From: Acidobacteriota bacterium
Lineage (GTDB): Bacteria > Acidobacteriota > Vicinamibacteria > Fen-336
Length of the DNA stretch: 33,068 bases
Reading direction: 5' to 3'
Assembly: GCA_003222275.1 (NCBI GenBank)
Contig: QHVJ01000088.1
Coordinates: 1 to 33,068 of the forward strand
The position numbers and the translations under genes are program-made. Of this stretch, positions 7,472 to 14,651 are shown piece by piece. Positions within the stretch are counted from its first letter, which is position 1; the number at the start of each line of letters is the position of its first letter. Under the pieces are notes generated by a model. It had not been told where the DNA came from and made no database searches. It was given only the letters and a program-made list of their open reading frames with translations.

Positions 7472-9214
7472 CTAATCCAGCTCATACTGCGTGCGCCAGT
7501 CCACGTCCTCGCGCAGGGGCGGCTGCTGCTTCTTTTCGAGCAGGTGGTGGCCGAGCACGAGGTGGTCCATGTTCGTGCGCATGAAGCACAGGTACGCGTC
7601 GTGGGGGGTGCACACGATGGGCTCACCCCGCACGTTGAACGAAGTGTTGATGACGACCGGCACCCCCGTCAACCGCTCGAACTCGCCGATGAGGTCGTAG
7701 TAGAGCGGGCTCGCTTCGCGGGTCACCGTCTGCAGGCGCGCCGAGTTGTCGACGTGGGTGACCGAAGGGATGCAGCGCTTGCCCTCCCGGACCTGCGCCA
7801 CCAGGAGCATGTAGGGGCTGTCGCAGTCGATCTCGAACCACTCGGAGGCCTTGTCGGCCAGGACCGAGGGCGCGAAGGGACGGAAACCCTCCCGGAACTT
7901 GATCTTCATGTTCAGCGTGTCCCGCATCTTGGGGTCCCGCGGATCGGCGAGGATGCTGCGTCCCCCGAGGGCACGGGGCCCGAACTCCATCCGGCCCTGG
8001 AACCATCCGATGACGTTGCCGTCGGCGATGAGACGCGCGGTCTCCCGCACGACGTCGGCGTCCGAGAGCACCCGGTACGTGGCCCCGGCGCCGTCGAGGT
8101 ACCCGCGGATCTCCGCGTCGTCGTATTCCGGCCCGAGATACGCGTGGGTCCACGCCGGGCCGCGCGGCTGCTTGCCCAGGGTGTTGTAGACGTAGTGGGC
8201 GACCCCCACCGATCCGCCGGCGTCGCCGGCCGCGGGCTGCACGAACAGCTCCTTGAAGGGAGTCTCGCGGATCACGCGCCCGTTGGCGACGCAGTTCAAG
8301 GCGACGCCGCCGGCCATGCAGAGGCGGGTGAGGCGGGTCTGCTCGTGGATGTAGCGGGCCATGCGGAGCACGACCTCCTCGCACACCTTCTGGATGGAGG
8401 CGGCGATGTCGAACTCCCGCTCCGTCATCCAGGTCTCCGGCTTGCGGGGCGGCCCCCCGAAGAAGTCGCTGAAGGCGCCGTTGGTCATGGTCAGGCCGTA
8501 GTCGTAGGAGAAGTACTTCATGTTGAGCTTGAAGGAGCCGTCATCGTTGAGATGGACGATCTCCTTCATGATCCGGTCGACGTGGACCGGTTTCCCGTAG
8601 GGGGCCAGGCCCATGACCTTGTACTCGGCGCTGTTGACCTTGAACCCGAGGTAGTAGGTGAAGGCGCTGTAGAGGAGCCCGAGGCTGTGGGGGAAGCGGA
8701 TCTCCTTGAAGAGGGTGATGTCGTTCCCCTTGCCCACGCCGAAGGAAGCGGTGGCCCACTCGCCGACGCCGTCCACCGTGAGGATGGCCGCCTCCTCGAA
8801 CGGCGAGACGAAGAAGCACGAGGCGGCGTGGCTCATGTGGTGCTCGGCGAAGAGGATCGGCCCCTTGTAGGGCCTCAGCTCCTTGCGGATGATCGACGGC
8901 ACCCAGAGCTTCTCCTTGATCCATACCGGCATCGCCTTGCGGAACGAGCCGAACGAGCGGGGGAAGGTGGCGATGTACGTCGACAGCATCCGCTCGAACT
9001 TCAAGAGCGGCTTGTCGTAGAAGCCGACGGCGTCGAGGTCCCCGGGGCCGATGCCGCCCTGCTTGAGGACGTACTTCACCGCCCGCGCCGGGAAGTCCTG
9101 GTCGTGCTTCTTGCGGGAGAGGCGCTCCTCCTGGCAGGCGGCCACGACCACGCCGTCCCTGAGCAGGGCGGCGGCGGAGTCGTGGTAGAAGCAGGAGATC
9201 CCGAGGACGTTCAT
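7472..9214 (-). CDS. NodU/CmcH/SxtI-type carbamoyltransferase
   Basis: The 580-aa protein matches O-carbamoyltransferases of the TobZ/NodU/SxtI group: an N-terminal Kae1-like ASKHA domain (MNVLGISCFYHDSAAAL, EERLSRKKHD, and H125-H-M-S-H129 with D148, the metal and phosphate site) and a C-terminal YrdC-like domain (GRMEFGPRALGGRSILADPR, FRPFAPSVL, NTSFNVRGEPIV). It should make carbamoyl-AMP from carbamoyl phosphate and ATP and pass the carbamoyl group to a hydroxyl of a sugar or metabolite. The acceptor is unknown. It sits one base after the SxtJ stop and upstream of the DUF5989 gene. No sugar biosynthesis genes adjoin it, so the trio appears to work alone or with genes elsewhere. Confidence 0.93.
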   Translation of the reverse strand: MNVLGISCFYHDSAAALLRDGVVVAACQEERLSRKKHDQDFPARAVKYVLKQGGIGPGDLDAVGFYDKPLLKFERMLSTYIATFPRSFGSFRKAMPVWIKEKLWVPSIIRKELRPYKGPILFAEHHMSHAASCFFVSPFEEAAILTVDGVGEWATASFGVGKGNDITLFKEIRFPHSLGLLYSAFTYYLGFKVNSAEYKVMGLAPYGKPVHVDRIMKEIVHLNDDGSFKLNMKYFSYDYGLTMTNGAFSDFFGGPPRKPETWMTEREFDIAASIQKVCEEVVLRMARYIHEQTRLTRLCMAGGVALNCVANGRVIRETPFKELFVQPAAGDAGGSVGVAHYVYNTLGKQPRGPAWTHAYLGPEYDDAEIRGYLDGAGATYRVLSDADVVRETARLIADGNVIGWFQGRMEFGPRALGGRSILADPRDPKMRDTLNMKIKFREGFRPFAPSVLADKASEWFEIDCDSPYMLLVAQVREGKRCIPSVTHVDNSARLQTVTREASPLYYDLIGEFERLTGVPVVINTSFNVRGEPIVCTPHDAYLCFMRTNMDHLVLGHHLLEKKQQPPLREDVDWRTQYELD

Positions 9215-9215
9215 G

Positions 9216-9575
9216 CTAGAACTGGTGCCGGGCTGCGGCCAGGGCTCCCAGCGGATTGGGCTCGTGGGCTTTCCAGAACGTCGGGTCGGAGCCGGCCGCC
9301 CGGTCGAGCAGGTCCTTGCGCGTGAGCTTCATGAAGACGCTGACGGGTCCCACCGACACGAGATACACGATGGAGAGCAGGACCGCGGTCCACACCGCCC
9401 CCACGGCCTCGACCCCCTTCGTCCAGCGGGCGTAGGCCTTCGACCGTGGACCGAACCGCCGGAAGGCCAGCTCCACGAGCAGGACCGACGTCGCGAAGGC
9501 CAGCAGGACCTTGGTGTGGGTCGGGAGATGGGCGAGCCGGGCCCCCAGACGGCTCACGTACTCGGTGAGGTTCAC
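9216..9575 (-). CDS. SxtJ-family membrane protein
   Basis: This is a 119-aa protein with two hydrophobic segments (about 20-40 and 57-80) followed by a cytosolic tail with GPVSVFMKLTRKDLLDR and TFWKAHEP. That tail pattern (P...MK...RKDLLDR ... FW) marks the SxtJ family, named after a protein of unknown function in saxitoxin clusters and regularly beside carbamoyltransferases. The start is GTG (complement of 9573-9575) with AAGGAA seven bases upstream. It is the first gene of the operon, and a good promoter lies about 33-60 bases upstream. The function is unknown; the neighbourhood suggests it places the carbamoyltransferase at the membrane. Confidence 0.85.
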   Translation of the reverse strand: MNLTEYVSRLGARLAHLPTHTKVLLAFATSVLLVELAFRRFGPRSKAYARWTKGVEAVGAVWTAVLLSIVYLVSVGPVSVFMKLTRKDLLDRAAGSDPTFWKAHEPNPLGALAAARHQF

Positions 9576-9607
9576 AGTCGCGTTCCTTTATACCCGCCGA
9601 AACCATG

Positions 9608-9637
9608 ATAGTACGGCGCGCGGCGGCCGCGGGTCAA
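9608..9637 (-). promoter_or_regulatory. Sigma70-like promoter of the SxtJ/carbamoyltransferase operon
   Basis: On the minus strand, TTGACC (complement of 9632-9637) and TACTAT (complement of 9608-9613) are 18 bases apart, giving a predicted start near 9601 and a leader of about 25 bases before the SxtJ GTG. AT-rich boxes like this are rare in this GC-rich window, which strengthens the call. Confidence 0.55.
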
Positions 9638-9654
9638 CGAAGGGCGATCTCGCC

Positions 9655-11385
9655 TCAGGCGGCGGGCGGACGCAGGCCGGCCAGGAAATCCTGCGTGTCC
9701 CGCGTGTTGAGGACGTCCTCGGCGCGCAGCCAGCCGCGCCGGGCCTGGTCGACACCGTAGCGAAGATTGTCGAACTCGTGGACGGCATGGCTGTCCGTGG
9801 AGATCACGAAGCGAACGCCCCTCTGCCGCGCGGAGTGGACGAGGGCGTCGGGCAGGTCCAGGCGGTCGGGCTGGCAGTTGATCTCCAGGGCGACTCCGTG
9901 CCGCGCGGCGGCCTCGATCGCCCGGTCGAGGTCGACGCTCACCGGATCCCGCTTGCCGAGGAGCCGGGCCAGGGGATGGCCCCACACGTCGAGGTGCGGG
10001 TTCTCGAAGGCACGGACGACGCGCGCGGTCATCTCCTCGCGCTCCATGTTCAGGCGCGAGTGCAGCGAGCCCACGACCACGTCCAGGCGAGCCAGGACCT
10101 CGTCGGCCATGTCGAGCCGCCCGTCCGGCAGGATGTCCACCTCGATACCGGCCAGGATACGCAGGTCGCTCACGGCCTGCTGGAGGGCACGGATGCGCGC
10201 GAGGTGCTCGAGGCAGCGCGCCTCGTCCATTCCCAGCCCCCGTTTCGGGGAGGGAATGGCCCGGGAATGGTCGGTGATGGCGAGGTAACGCAGGCCGCGG
10301 CGGCGCGCCGCCTGCACCATCGCCTCCAGCGTGTCCCGGCCGTCGCTCTCCTGGGTGTGGGCATGGAGATCCCCCCGCACCTCGGCCGCCTCCAGGAGCC
10401 GCGGCAGCGTCCCCGCCTCGGCGGCGGCGATCTCGCCGCGATCCTCGCGCAGCTCGGGCGGGATGAAGCCCAGGCCGAGGGCCGCGTAGACCTCCTCTTC
10501 GGTCCCCCCCGCCAGCCGCTCGCCGGTGTCGGCGTGGAAGACGCCGTACTCGTTCAGCTTCAGCCCGCGGCGTACCGCCCGCTCGCGCAGGCGGACGTTG
10601 TGGTCCCGGGACCCGGTGAAGTATTGCAGGGCGGCCCCGAGGCTCTCTGGCGCGAAGGGGCGTAGATCCACCTGGATCCCGGAGGCGAGCACGACGCTCG
10701 ACTTGGCGTCGCCGTGCCCGAGGACCTCTTTGACGTCAGGATGAGCGACGAAGGCCTCCGACAGCGCCCGCGCGTCGCCGAGCACGATGAGGTCGAGGTC
10801 GCCGACACTCTCCCGGCGGCGGCGGAACGAGCCCACCGCCTCCACCCGCGTGGCCCCGTGGCCTTCGAGGTAGCGGGTCAGGCGCGCGACGACGGCCTCG
10901 GCCTCCGGAAGAAGGAACCGGCGCTGGATGCGGCGCCGCGCCTCCAGGCCCTTGCGGATCTTCGCCTCTTTCTTCTCCTTCATGCCCGGCAGCGAGCGGA
11001 AGCGACCGTCGGCGATGGCCTTCTCGAGGTCCTCGGCGGAGGTGACACCGAGCTTCCTCCACACGAGGCTGACGCCCTTGGGTCCGAGCCCGGGCAGGCG
11101 CAGCAGCTCGAGCAGCCCCGCCGGCACCTCGGCCAGCAGCTCCTCGTGGTACGAGCTGTGGCCGGTCGCCACCAGCTCCTGGAGCTTCGCGGCGATGCCC
11201 GCGCCCACCCCGGGCACCTCCTGCAGCTTCTCGCCGCGGCGGATCATCTCCACGACGTCGCGGGTCAGGGTCTGGATCGACTCGCCGGCCAACCGGTACG
11301 AACGGATGCGGAAGACGCTCTCGCCCTTGATCTCGAGCACGTCCGCGATCTCGTGCAGAACACGGGCGAGGGAGTGGTTGTCCAC
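9655..11385 (-). CDS. polX: DNA polymerase/3'-5' exonuclease PolX
   Basis: The 576-aa protein has the full bacterial PolX layout. An 8-kDa-like region and helix-hairpin-helix motifs come first (LQEVPGVGAGIA, LLRLPGLGPKG). The nucleotidyltransferase core follows, with GSFRRRRESVGDLDL (185-199; D196 and D198) and the third acidic residue D240 in IQVDLR. A C-terminal PHP domain begins with DLHAHTQESDG (339-349) and carries further metal-binding His/Asp (ITDHS, AGIEVDILPDG, SLHSR, STDSHA). The family fills short gaps in base-excision repair, and the PHP domain gives Mn-dependent 3'-5' exonuclease activity. The start is GTG. It lies 7 bases after the upstream small ORF. Confidence 0.95.
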   Translation of the reverse strand: MDNHSLARVLHEIADVLEIKGESVFRIRSYRLAGESIQTLTRDVVEMIRRGEKLQEVPGVGAGIAAKLQELVATGHSSYHEELLAEVPAGLLELLRLPGLGPKGVSLVWRKLGVTSAEDLEKAIADGRFRSLPGMKEKKEAKIRKGLEARRRIQRRFLLPEAEAVVARLTRYLEGHGATRVEAVGSFRRRRESVGDLDLIVLGDARALSEAFVAHPDVKEVLGHGDAKSSVVLASGIQVDLRPFAPESLGAALQYFTGSRDHNVRLRERAVRRGLKLNEYGVFHADTGERLAGGTEEEVYAALGLGFIPPELREDRGEIAAAEAGTLPRLLEAAEVRGDLHAHTQESDGRDTLEAMVQAARRRGLRYLAITDHSRAIPSPKRGLGMDEARCLEHLARIRALQQAVSDLRILAGIEVDILPDGRLDMADEVLARLDVVVGSLHSRLNMEREEMTARVVRAFENPHLDVWGHPLARLLGKRDPVSVDLDRAIEAAARHGVALEINCQPDRLDLPDALVHSARQRGVRFVISTDSHAVHEFDNLRYGVDQARRGWLRAEDVLNTRDTQDFLAGLRPPAA

Positions 11386-11392
11386 GCTGTGA

Positions 11393-11602
11393 CTAGAGCC
11401 CCCGCAGGGCGTCGCGGACCGTGCCGAGCTCGATATCCGCGATCTCGGCCTGGACGCACAGGGCGTTGAGGCGAAGGTAGACGACGCTCGCGTAGGGAAG
11501 CCAGATGAGGAACAACACCATGGACAGCGCGAGCGCGTAGAAGCCCACCGTCAGCGCGAGGGCGATCACGGCGCGAGCGGTGAGGGACCTTCCCGGAAGC
11601 AT
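11393..11602 (-). CDS. Small hydrophobic protein, 69 aa, unknown
   Basis: The frame begins MLPGRSLTARAVIALALTVG and holds a strong hydrophobic stretch (about 10-45), then a short polar tail RLNALCVQAEIADIELGTVR. The N-terminal helices resemble the start of large M48-type membrane peptidases, where such a segment precedes the catalytic domain. Here the frame stops after 69 codons and no HExxH follows, so it may be a decayed stub or a genuine small protein. It is co-oriented with polX, 7 bases upstream of it, and 29 bases downstream of a membrane-protein gene. No firm function can be given. Confidence 0.45.
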   Translation of the reverse strand: MLPGRSLTARAVIALALTVGFYALALSMVLFLIWLPYASVVYLRLNALCVQAEIADIELGTVRDALRGL

Positions 11603-11631
11603 CTCCGGCAGATTCTACGGCCGCATCGCCC

Positions 11632-12732
11632 TCACGAAGCGACGGCCGCCCCCGCGGGCGGCGCCGGCCCGGCGGTCGCCACCGCGGCGTAGCCCGGGTC
11701 GCGGCGCAGCCGCCAGATGTATGCGTCCACGATGAAATGGTGAATGTTGATGACCGACACGATGAGCAGGTAGCTCTGCGCGTAGCTGAAGCCGGCCAGC
11801 ACATAGGCGCGCGGCCAGAGATGGAAGAGCAGATACGCGACGACGAGGCAGGCCGTGTAGAAGCCCGCGGCGGGCCGCCAGGCGGGCCCGTTGCCCGCCC
11901 GGGCGCGTTCCTTCACGTGGACGATCATCACGATGGCCAGATATTGGAGGCCGTGGAACACCGTCACCGTGATCATCACCAGCGGGAGCTGGTAGCTGAA
12001 GGGAACGAGCCACACGGCGTTGCAGATGACCGCGAGCAGGCTGATGAGCGGCAGCGGAGTGCGACCGCCCGTCTGCTGGCGGAAGAAAAGAGCCACGGGC
12101 GCGGCGAAGCTGGCGATGCGCGCCGCGCCGACGAGGAGGTCGCGGGCCGCCGCCACCGCCGGCTGCGTCAGGAACGCCTCCGGCATCAGCCACGAGAACC
12201 CGGCGCCCGGCAGCGAGAAGAACGTGTAGAAGAAGGGCAGGAAGCAGGAGAGGCGGAGCAGCCGCCGGCCTGTCGTGTCCCACCCTGGGCTCGAGCGGTG
12301 GCAGTACAGGATGGCGATGCCATAAGCCTGGGCCGCATAGTGGTAGGGCGACCAGGTCAGGTAGAGGGAGACGAGGTGGCGGCCCACGAGCCCCGGCACG
12401 GTGATGGCGGCGGCGAGGGCGGCGAGGGCCACGAACGGCAGGCCCAGGGTGAGGAAGCGGAAGTCGCGGAGCGCTCCAGGCTTGGTGTACAGACGCACGG
12501 TGGAGGCCGCGAAATGGGCGCTGTTGGCGACGAAGACGATGAACCAGAGGTTCTTCGCGAGGAGCTGGGCCAGCGACGGCAGCGCCCCCGACTGCAGAAT
12601 ACCCAGCACGAGGATGCTGAGGCCGCCCCCGATGATCAGGTAGTCGAAGGCGGGACTGACGAAGGGGCGGCCGGGGTCGACCGCCGGTCGCCGCAGGGCG
12701 GCGAGCGGGGCGGCGGCGGAAGCGGCGCTCAT
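11632..12732 (-). CDS. Polytopic membrane protein with conserved histidines (paralog 1)
   Basis: This 366-aa protein has about eight to ten hydrophobic segments and no family that I can name. It is about 55-60% identical by eye to the gene just upstream. Fixed in both are NSAHF (H73), LTWSPYHY.AQAYGIA (H131), FHGLQYLAI (H260), IVHVKE (H272) and the C-terminal SVINIHHFIVDA.IWRLRRDP (H331, H332, D336). Several His and an Asp at membrane edges hint at bound metal or heme, as in integral-membrane oxygenases, but the spacing does not match the three-box desaturase pattern I know. Start ATG 12732 fits the paralog's N-terminus (LRRPAV.PG.PFV); the open frame further upstream is not the gene. A repeat element lies on the start. 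Confidence 0.8.
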   Translation of the reverse strand: MSAASAAAPLAALRRPAVDPGRPFVSPAFDYLIIGGGLSILVLGILQSGALPSLAQLLAKNLWFIVFVANSAHFAASTVRLYTKPGALRDFRFLTLGLPFVALAALAAAITVPGLVGRHLVSLYLTWSPYHYAAQAYGIAILYCHRSSPGWDTTGRRLLRLSCFLPFFYTFFSLPGAGFSWLMPEAFLTQPAVAAARDLLVGAARIASFAAPVALFFRQQTGGRTPLPLISLLAVICNAVWLVPFSYQLPLVMITVTVFHGLQYLAIVMIVHVKERARAGNGPAWRPAAGFYTACLVVAYLLFHLWPRAYVLAGFSYAQSYLLIVSVINIHHFIVDAYIWRLRRDPGYAAVATAGPAPPAGAAVAS

Positions 12733-13883
12733 CCGCTCGCGCGGAATGAATCCGCGCTCGCTGCTTGAGCTGGGGGGTGCCGAACGGCGTCCCCCCCAGA
12801 CCCCCCGCTGGCGGCCGCCGCGGCGTAGCTCGGGTCGCGGCGCAGGCGCCAGATGAAGGCGTCGACGATGAAGTGGTGGATGTTGATCACGGAGACGACG
12901 AGGAGCAGGCTCTCCCCGTAGCTGAAGCCGGCGAGAACGAAGGCGTGGGGCCACACCTGGAAGAGCAGGTACCCGAGGCCGAGGCAGCGCGCGTAGAAGC
13001 CGGCGGCGTGTCGCCAGGCGGGAGCCCCGTTGCCGGGCCGCTTCATCTGTTCTTTCACGTGCACGATGGTCAGGATGGCGAGGTACTGCAACCCGTGGAA
13101 GATCGTGATCACGGCGAGGACCATCGCCACCTGGTAGCTCAGCAGCACCAGCCATACCGCGTTGGCGAGCACGGCGAGCAGGCTGATGAGGGGCAGGCGC
13201 GCGCGGCCGCTGACCTGATGGCGGACGAACAGGGCGAGGGGAGCGGCGAAGCTGGCGACCATAGCGGCGGTGGCGGCGAAGCCGCGCACGGCCGCGGCCG
13301 CGGGGTCGGCGAGCGCGGCCGCTGGCATCAGCCACGTGAGCCCCGCCCCCGGGATCGTCAGGAAGCTGTACAAGAAGGGCGCGAAGCACGCCAGGCGCAG
13401 CCACCGTTTCTCCTTCTCGTCCCACGGCGCGCCCGAGCGGTAGCAGTAAAGCACCGCGATCCCGTAGGCCTGGGCCGAGTAGTGATACGGCGACCAGGTG
13501 AGGTAGAGCGAGAGGAGGTTCTGGCCGAGCGCGCCCGGGAAGACGAGGCCGAGGGCGAGCACCACGAGCGACACCAGGGGCAGGCCCATCGTGAGAAAGG
13601 GGAGGTCGCGGAACGAGCCCGGCCGCGTGTAGAGGCGCACGGTGGAGCCGGCAAAGTGGGCGCTGTTGCTCAGCAGGACGAACGTCCAGAGATGTTCCTT
13701 GAGGAACACGCTCGCCGAAGGCATCGTCCCCGACGCCAGCAGCGCGAGGACGAGGAGGCTGAAGCCGCCGCCGATGACGAGATAGTCGAAGGTGAAGCCG
13801 ACGAAGGGCTGGCCGGGGTAGACGGCCGGACGGCGAAGAGCGGCCGCGGGGGCGGTCGCGCCGACCGCGGTCACGGCTGTCAC
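12729..13883 (-). CDS. Polytopic membrane protein with conserved histidines (paralog 2)
   Basis: This is a 384-aa paralog of the following gene, with the same order of membrane segments and the same histidines (NSAHF, SPYHY, FHGLQY, VHVKE, NIHHFIVDAF). Start GTG 13883 overlaps the stop of the TPR gene as GTGA, so the two should be translated together. The C-terminal tail of about 25 residues after RRDPSYAAAAA (GGSGGDAVRHPPAQAASADS and on) does not resemble paralog 1; it is encoded by the repeat element at 12734-12807, so the repeat has extended or replaced the original end of the protein. Its stop overlaps the start of paralog 1 by four bases. Tandem duplication is the simplest origin. The function is unknown; a joint complex with the TPR protein is inferred from coupling. 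Confidence 0.8.
   Translation of the reverse strand: MTAVTAVGATAPAAALRRPAVYPGQPFVGFTFDYLVIGGGFSLLVLALLASGTMPSASVFLKEHLWTFVLLSNSAHFAGSTVRLYTRPGSFRDLPFLTMGLPLVSLVVLALGLVFPGALGQNLLSLYLTWSPYHYSAQAYGIAVLYCYRSGAPWDEKEKRWLRLACFAPFLYSFLTIPGAGLTWLMPAAALADPAAAAVRGFAATAAMVASFAAPLALFVRHQVSGRARLPLISLLAVLANAVWLVLLSYQVAMVLAVITIFHGLQYLAILTIVHVKEQMKRPGNGAPAWRHAAGFYARCLGLGYLLFQVWPHAFVLAGFSYGESLLLVVSVINIHHFIVDAFIWRLRRDPSYAAAAASGGSGGDAVRHPPAQAASADSFRASG
12734..12807 (+). repeat. Interspersed two-hairpin repeat, copy 3
   Basis: Hairpin B comes first here: GCGCGG (12739-12744), loop AATGAAT, CCGCGC (12752-12757), a perfect 6-bp stem. Hairpin A follows: GGGGGGTGCCG (12772-12782) facing CGGCGTCCCCCC (from about 12785), then AGACCCCCCGCT as in copy 2. 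It lies inside the last codons of paralog 2 and just before the paralog 1 start, antisense to both. Confidence 0.7.
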
Positions 13884-14596
13884 CGGGCCGCCTCGCCGCG
13901 CGCTCGCTCGAGGTTCGTGAGGATGTCCGGGGTCGGGGTGAGACGGGCGGCGATGCCGAACTCCTCGACCGCCCGCTGCGGCCTTCCGGTGAGGACGTAG
14001 GCGACGCCCAGGCTGTTGTGCGCGCTCGCGATCGTCGGGTCGAGCTCCAGCGCCCGCAGGAGCGATGCCTCCGCCTCGGCGTAGCGCCGCTGCTCGAGGC
14101 GGACCTCGGCGAGGCCGGCGTGGGCGCGAACCTCGCGCGGGTCGGCGCGCAAGGCGCTCTCGAAGCGCGAGGCCGCCTCGTCGTACTTCTTCGTCCAGTA
14201 GAGCGCCCACCCGAGAGTGGTCTGGACGCGGGGGTGCCCGGGGTTCATGGCCCAGGCCCGGCCGATCAGCTCTGCGCCGCCGGGGGCGTCCCCCGCGCGG
14301 ACCAGGCCCTCCGCGGCCTGGAGCAGCAGGTCGAAGTCCCGCGAGTTCACGGCGGCCAGCCCGCGATACTCCCGGGCCGCCGCCGCCTTGTCCCCCTGGG
14401 CGAGGGCGTTGCGTGCGCGGACGAGCGGGTCCATCTCGAGGCCAGGGAGGCGGTGCTCGGTGACGGCCACGTGCGCCAGACCGGCCACGAAGCAGGCGAC
14501 CGCGATCAGCAGCCCGAGCCGGAAGGCCAGGCGGTACAGTTTCTCGACACGCAGGGCGGACAAGGTCGTGGACATGGGCAACAAGCCGCGGCCCAT
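13880..14596 (-). CDS. Membrane-anchored TPR protein
   Basis: The 238-aa protein has one N-terminal membrane helix (about 26-48) and then at least four tetratricopeptide repeats with the usual W-LG-Y/A-F-A-P spacing (LGWALYWTKKYDEAASRFESAL, then HAGLAEVRLEQRRYAEAEASLL, then HNSLGVAYVLTGRPQRAVEEFG). TPR arrays bind other proteins; the anchor puts them in the periplasm or cytoplasm beside the membrane. Two starts are possible, ATG 14596 and ATG 14575; a GGAGGG some 13 bases before the first slightly favours it. It is coupled by GTGA overlap to the histidine-rich membrane paralogs, so it is probably their scaffold or assembly partner. Confidence 0.85.
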   Translation of the reverse strand: MGRGLLPMSTTLSALRVEKLYRLAFRLGLLIAVACFVAGLAHVAVTEHRLPGLEMDPLVRARNALAQGDKAAAAREYRGLAAVNSRDFDLLLQAAEGLVRAGDAPGGAELIGRAWAMNPGHPRVQTTLGWALYWTKKYDEAASRFESALRADPREVRAHAGLAEVRLEQRRYAEAEASLLRALELDPTIASAHNSLGVAYVLTGRPQRAVEEFGIAARLTPTPDILTNLERARGEAAR

Positions 14597-14651
14597 GATA
14601 AGCCTGGCGCCCTCCGGGAGCGAGGACGCGGTCCGGGGCGGGTGACGACCG

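Noticed and set aside
7445-9325. A 626-codon open frame on the plus strand opposite the carbamoyltransferase
   Set aside because: It is antisense to a clearly conserved enzyme, and its composition is that of a GC-rich shadow with no family motifs.
12733-13425. Upstream extension of the paralog 1 frame
   Set aside because: It lies inside paralog 2 in another frame. The N-terminal LRRPAV-PG-PFV motif shared by the paralogs begins just after ATG 12732.
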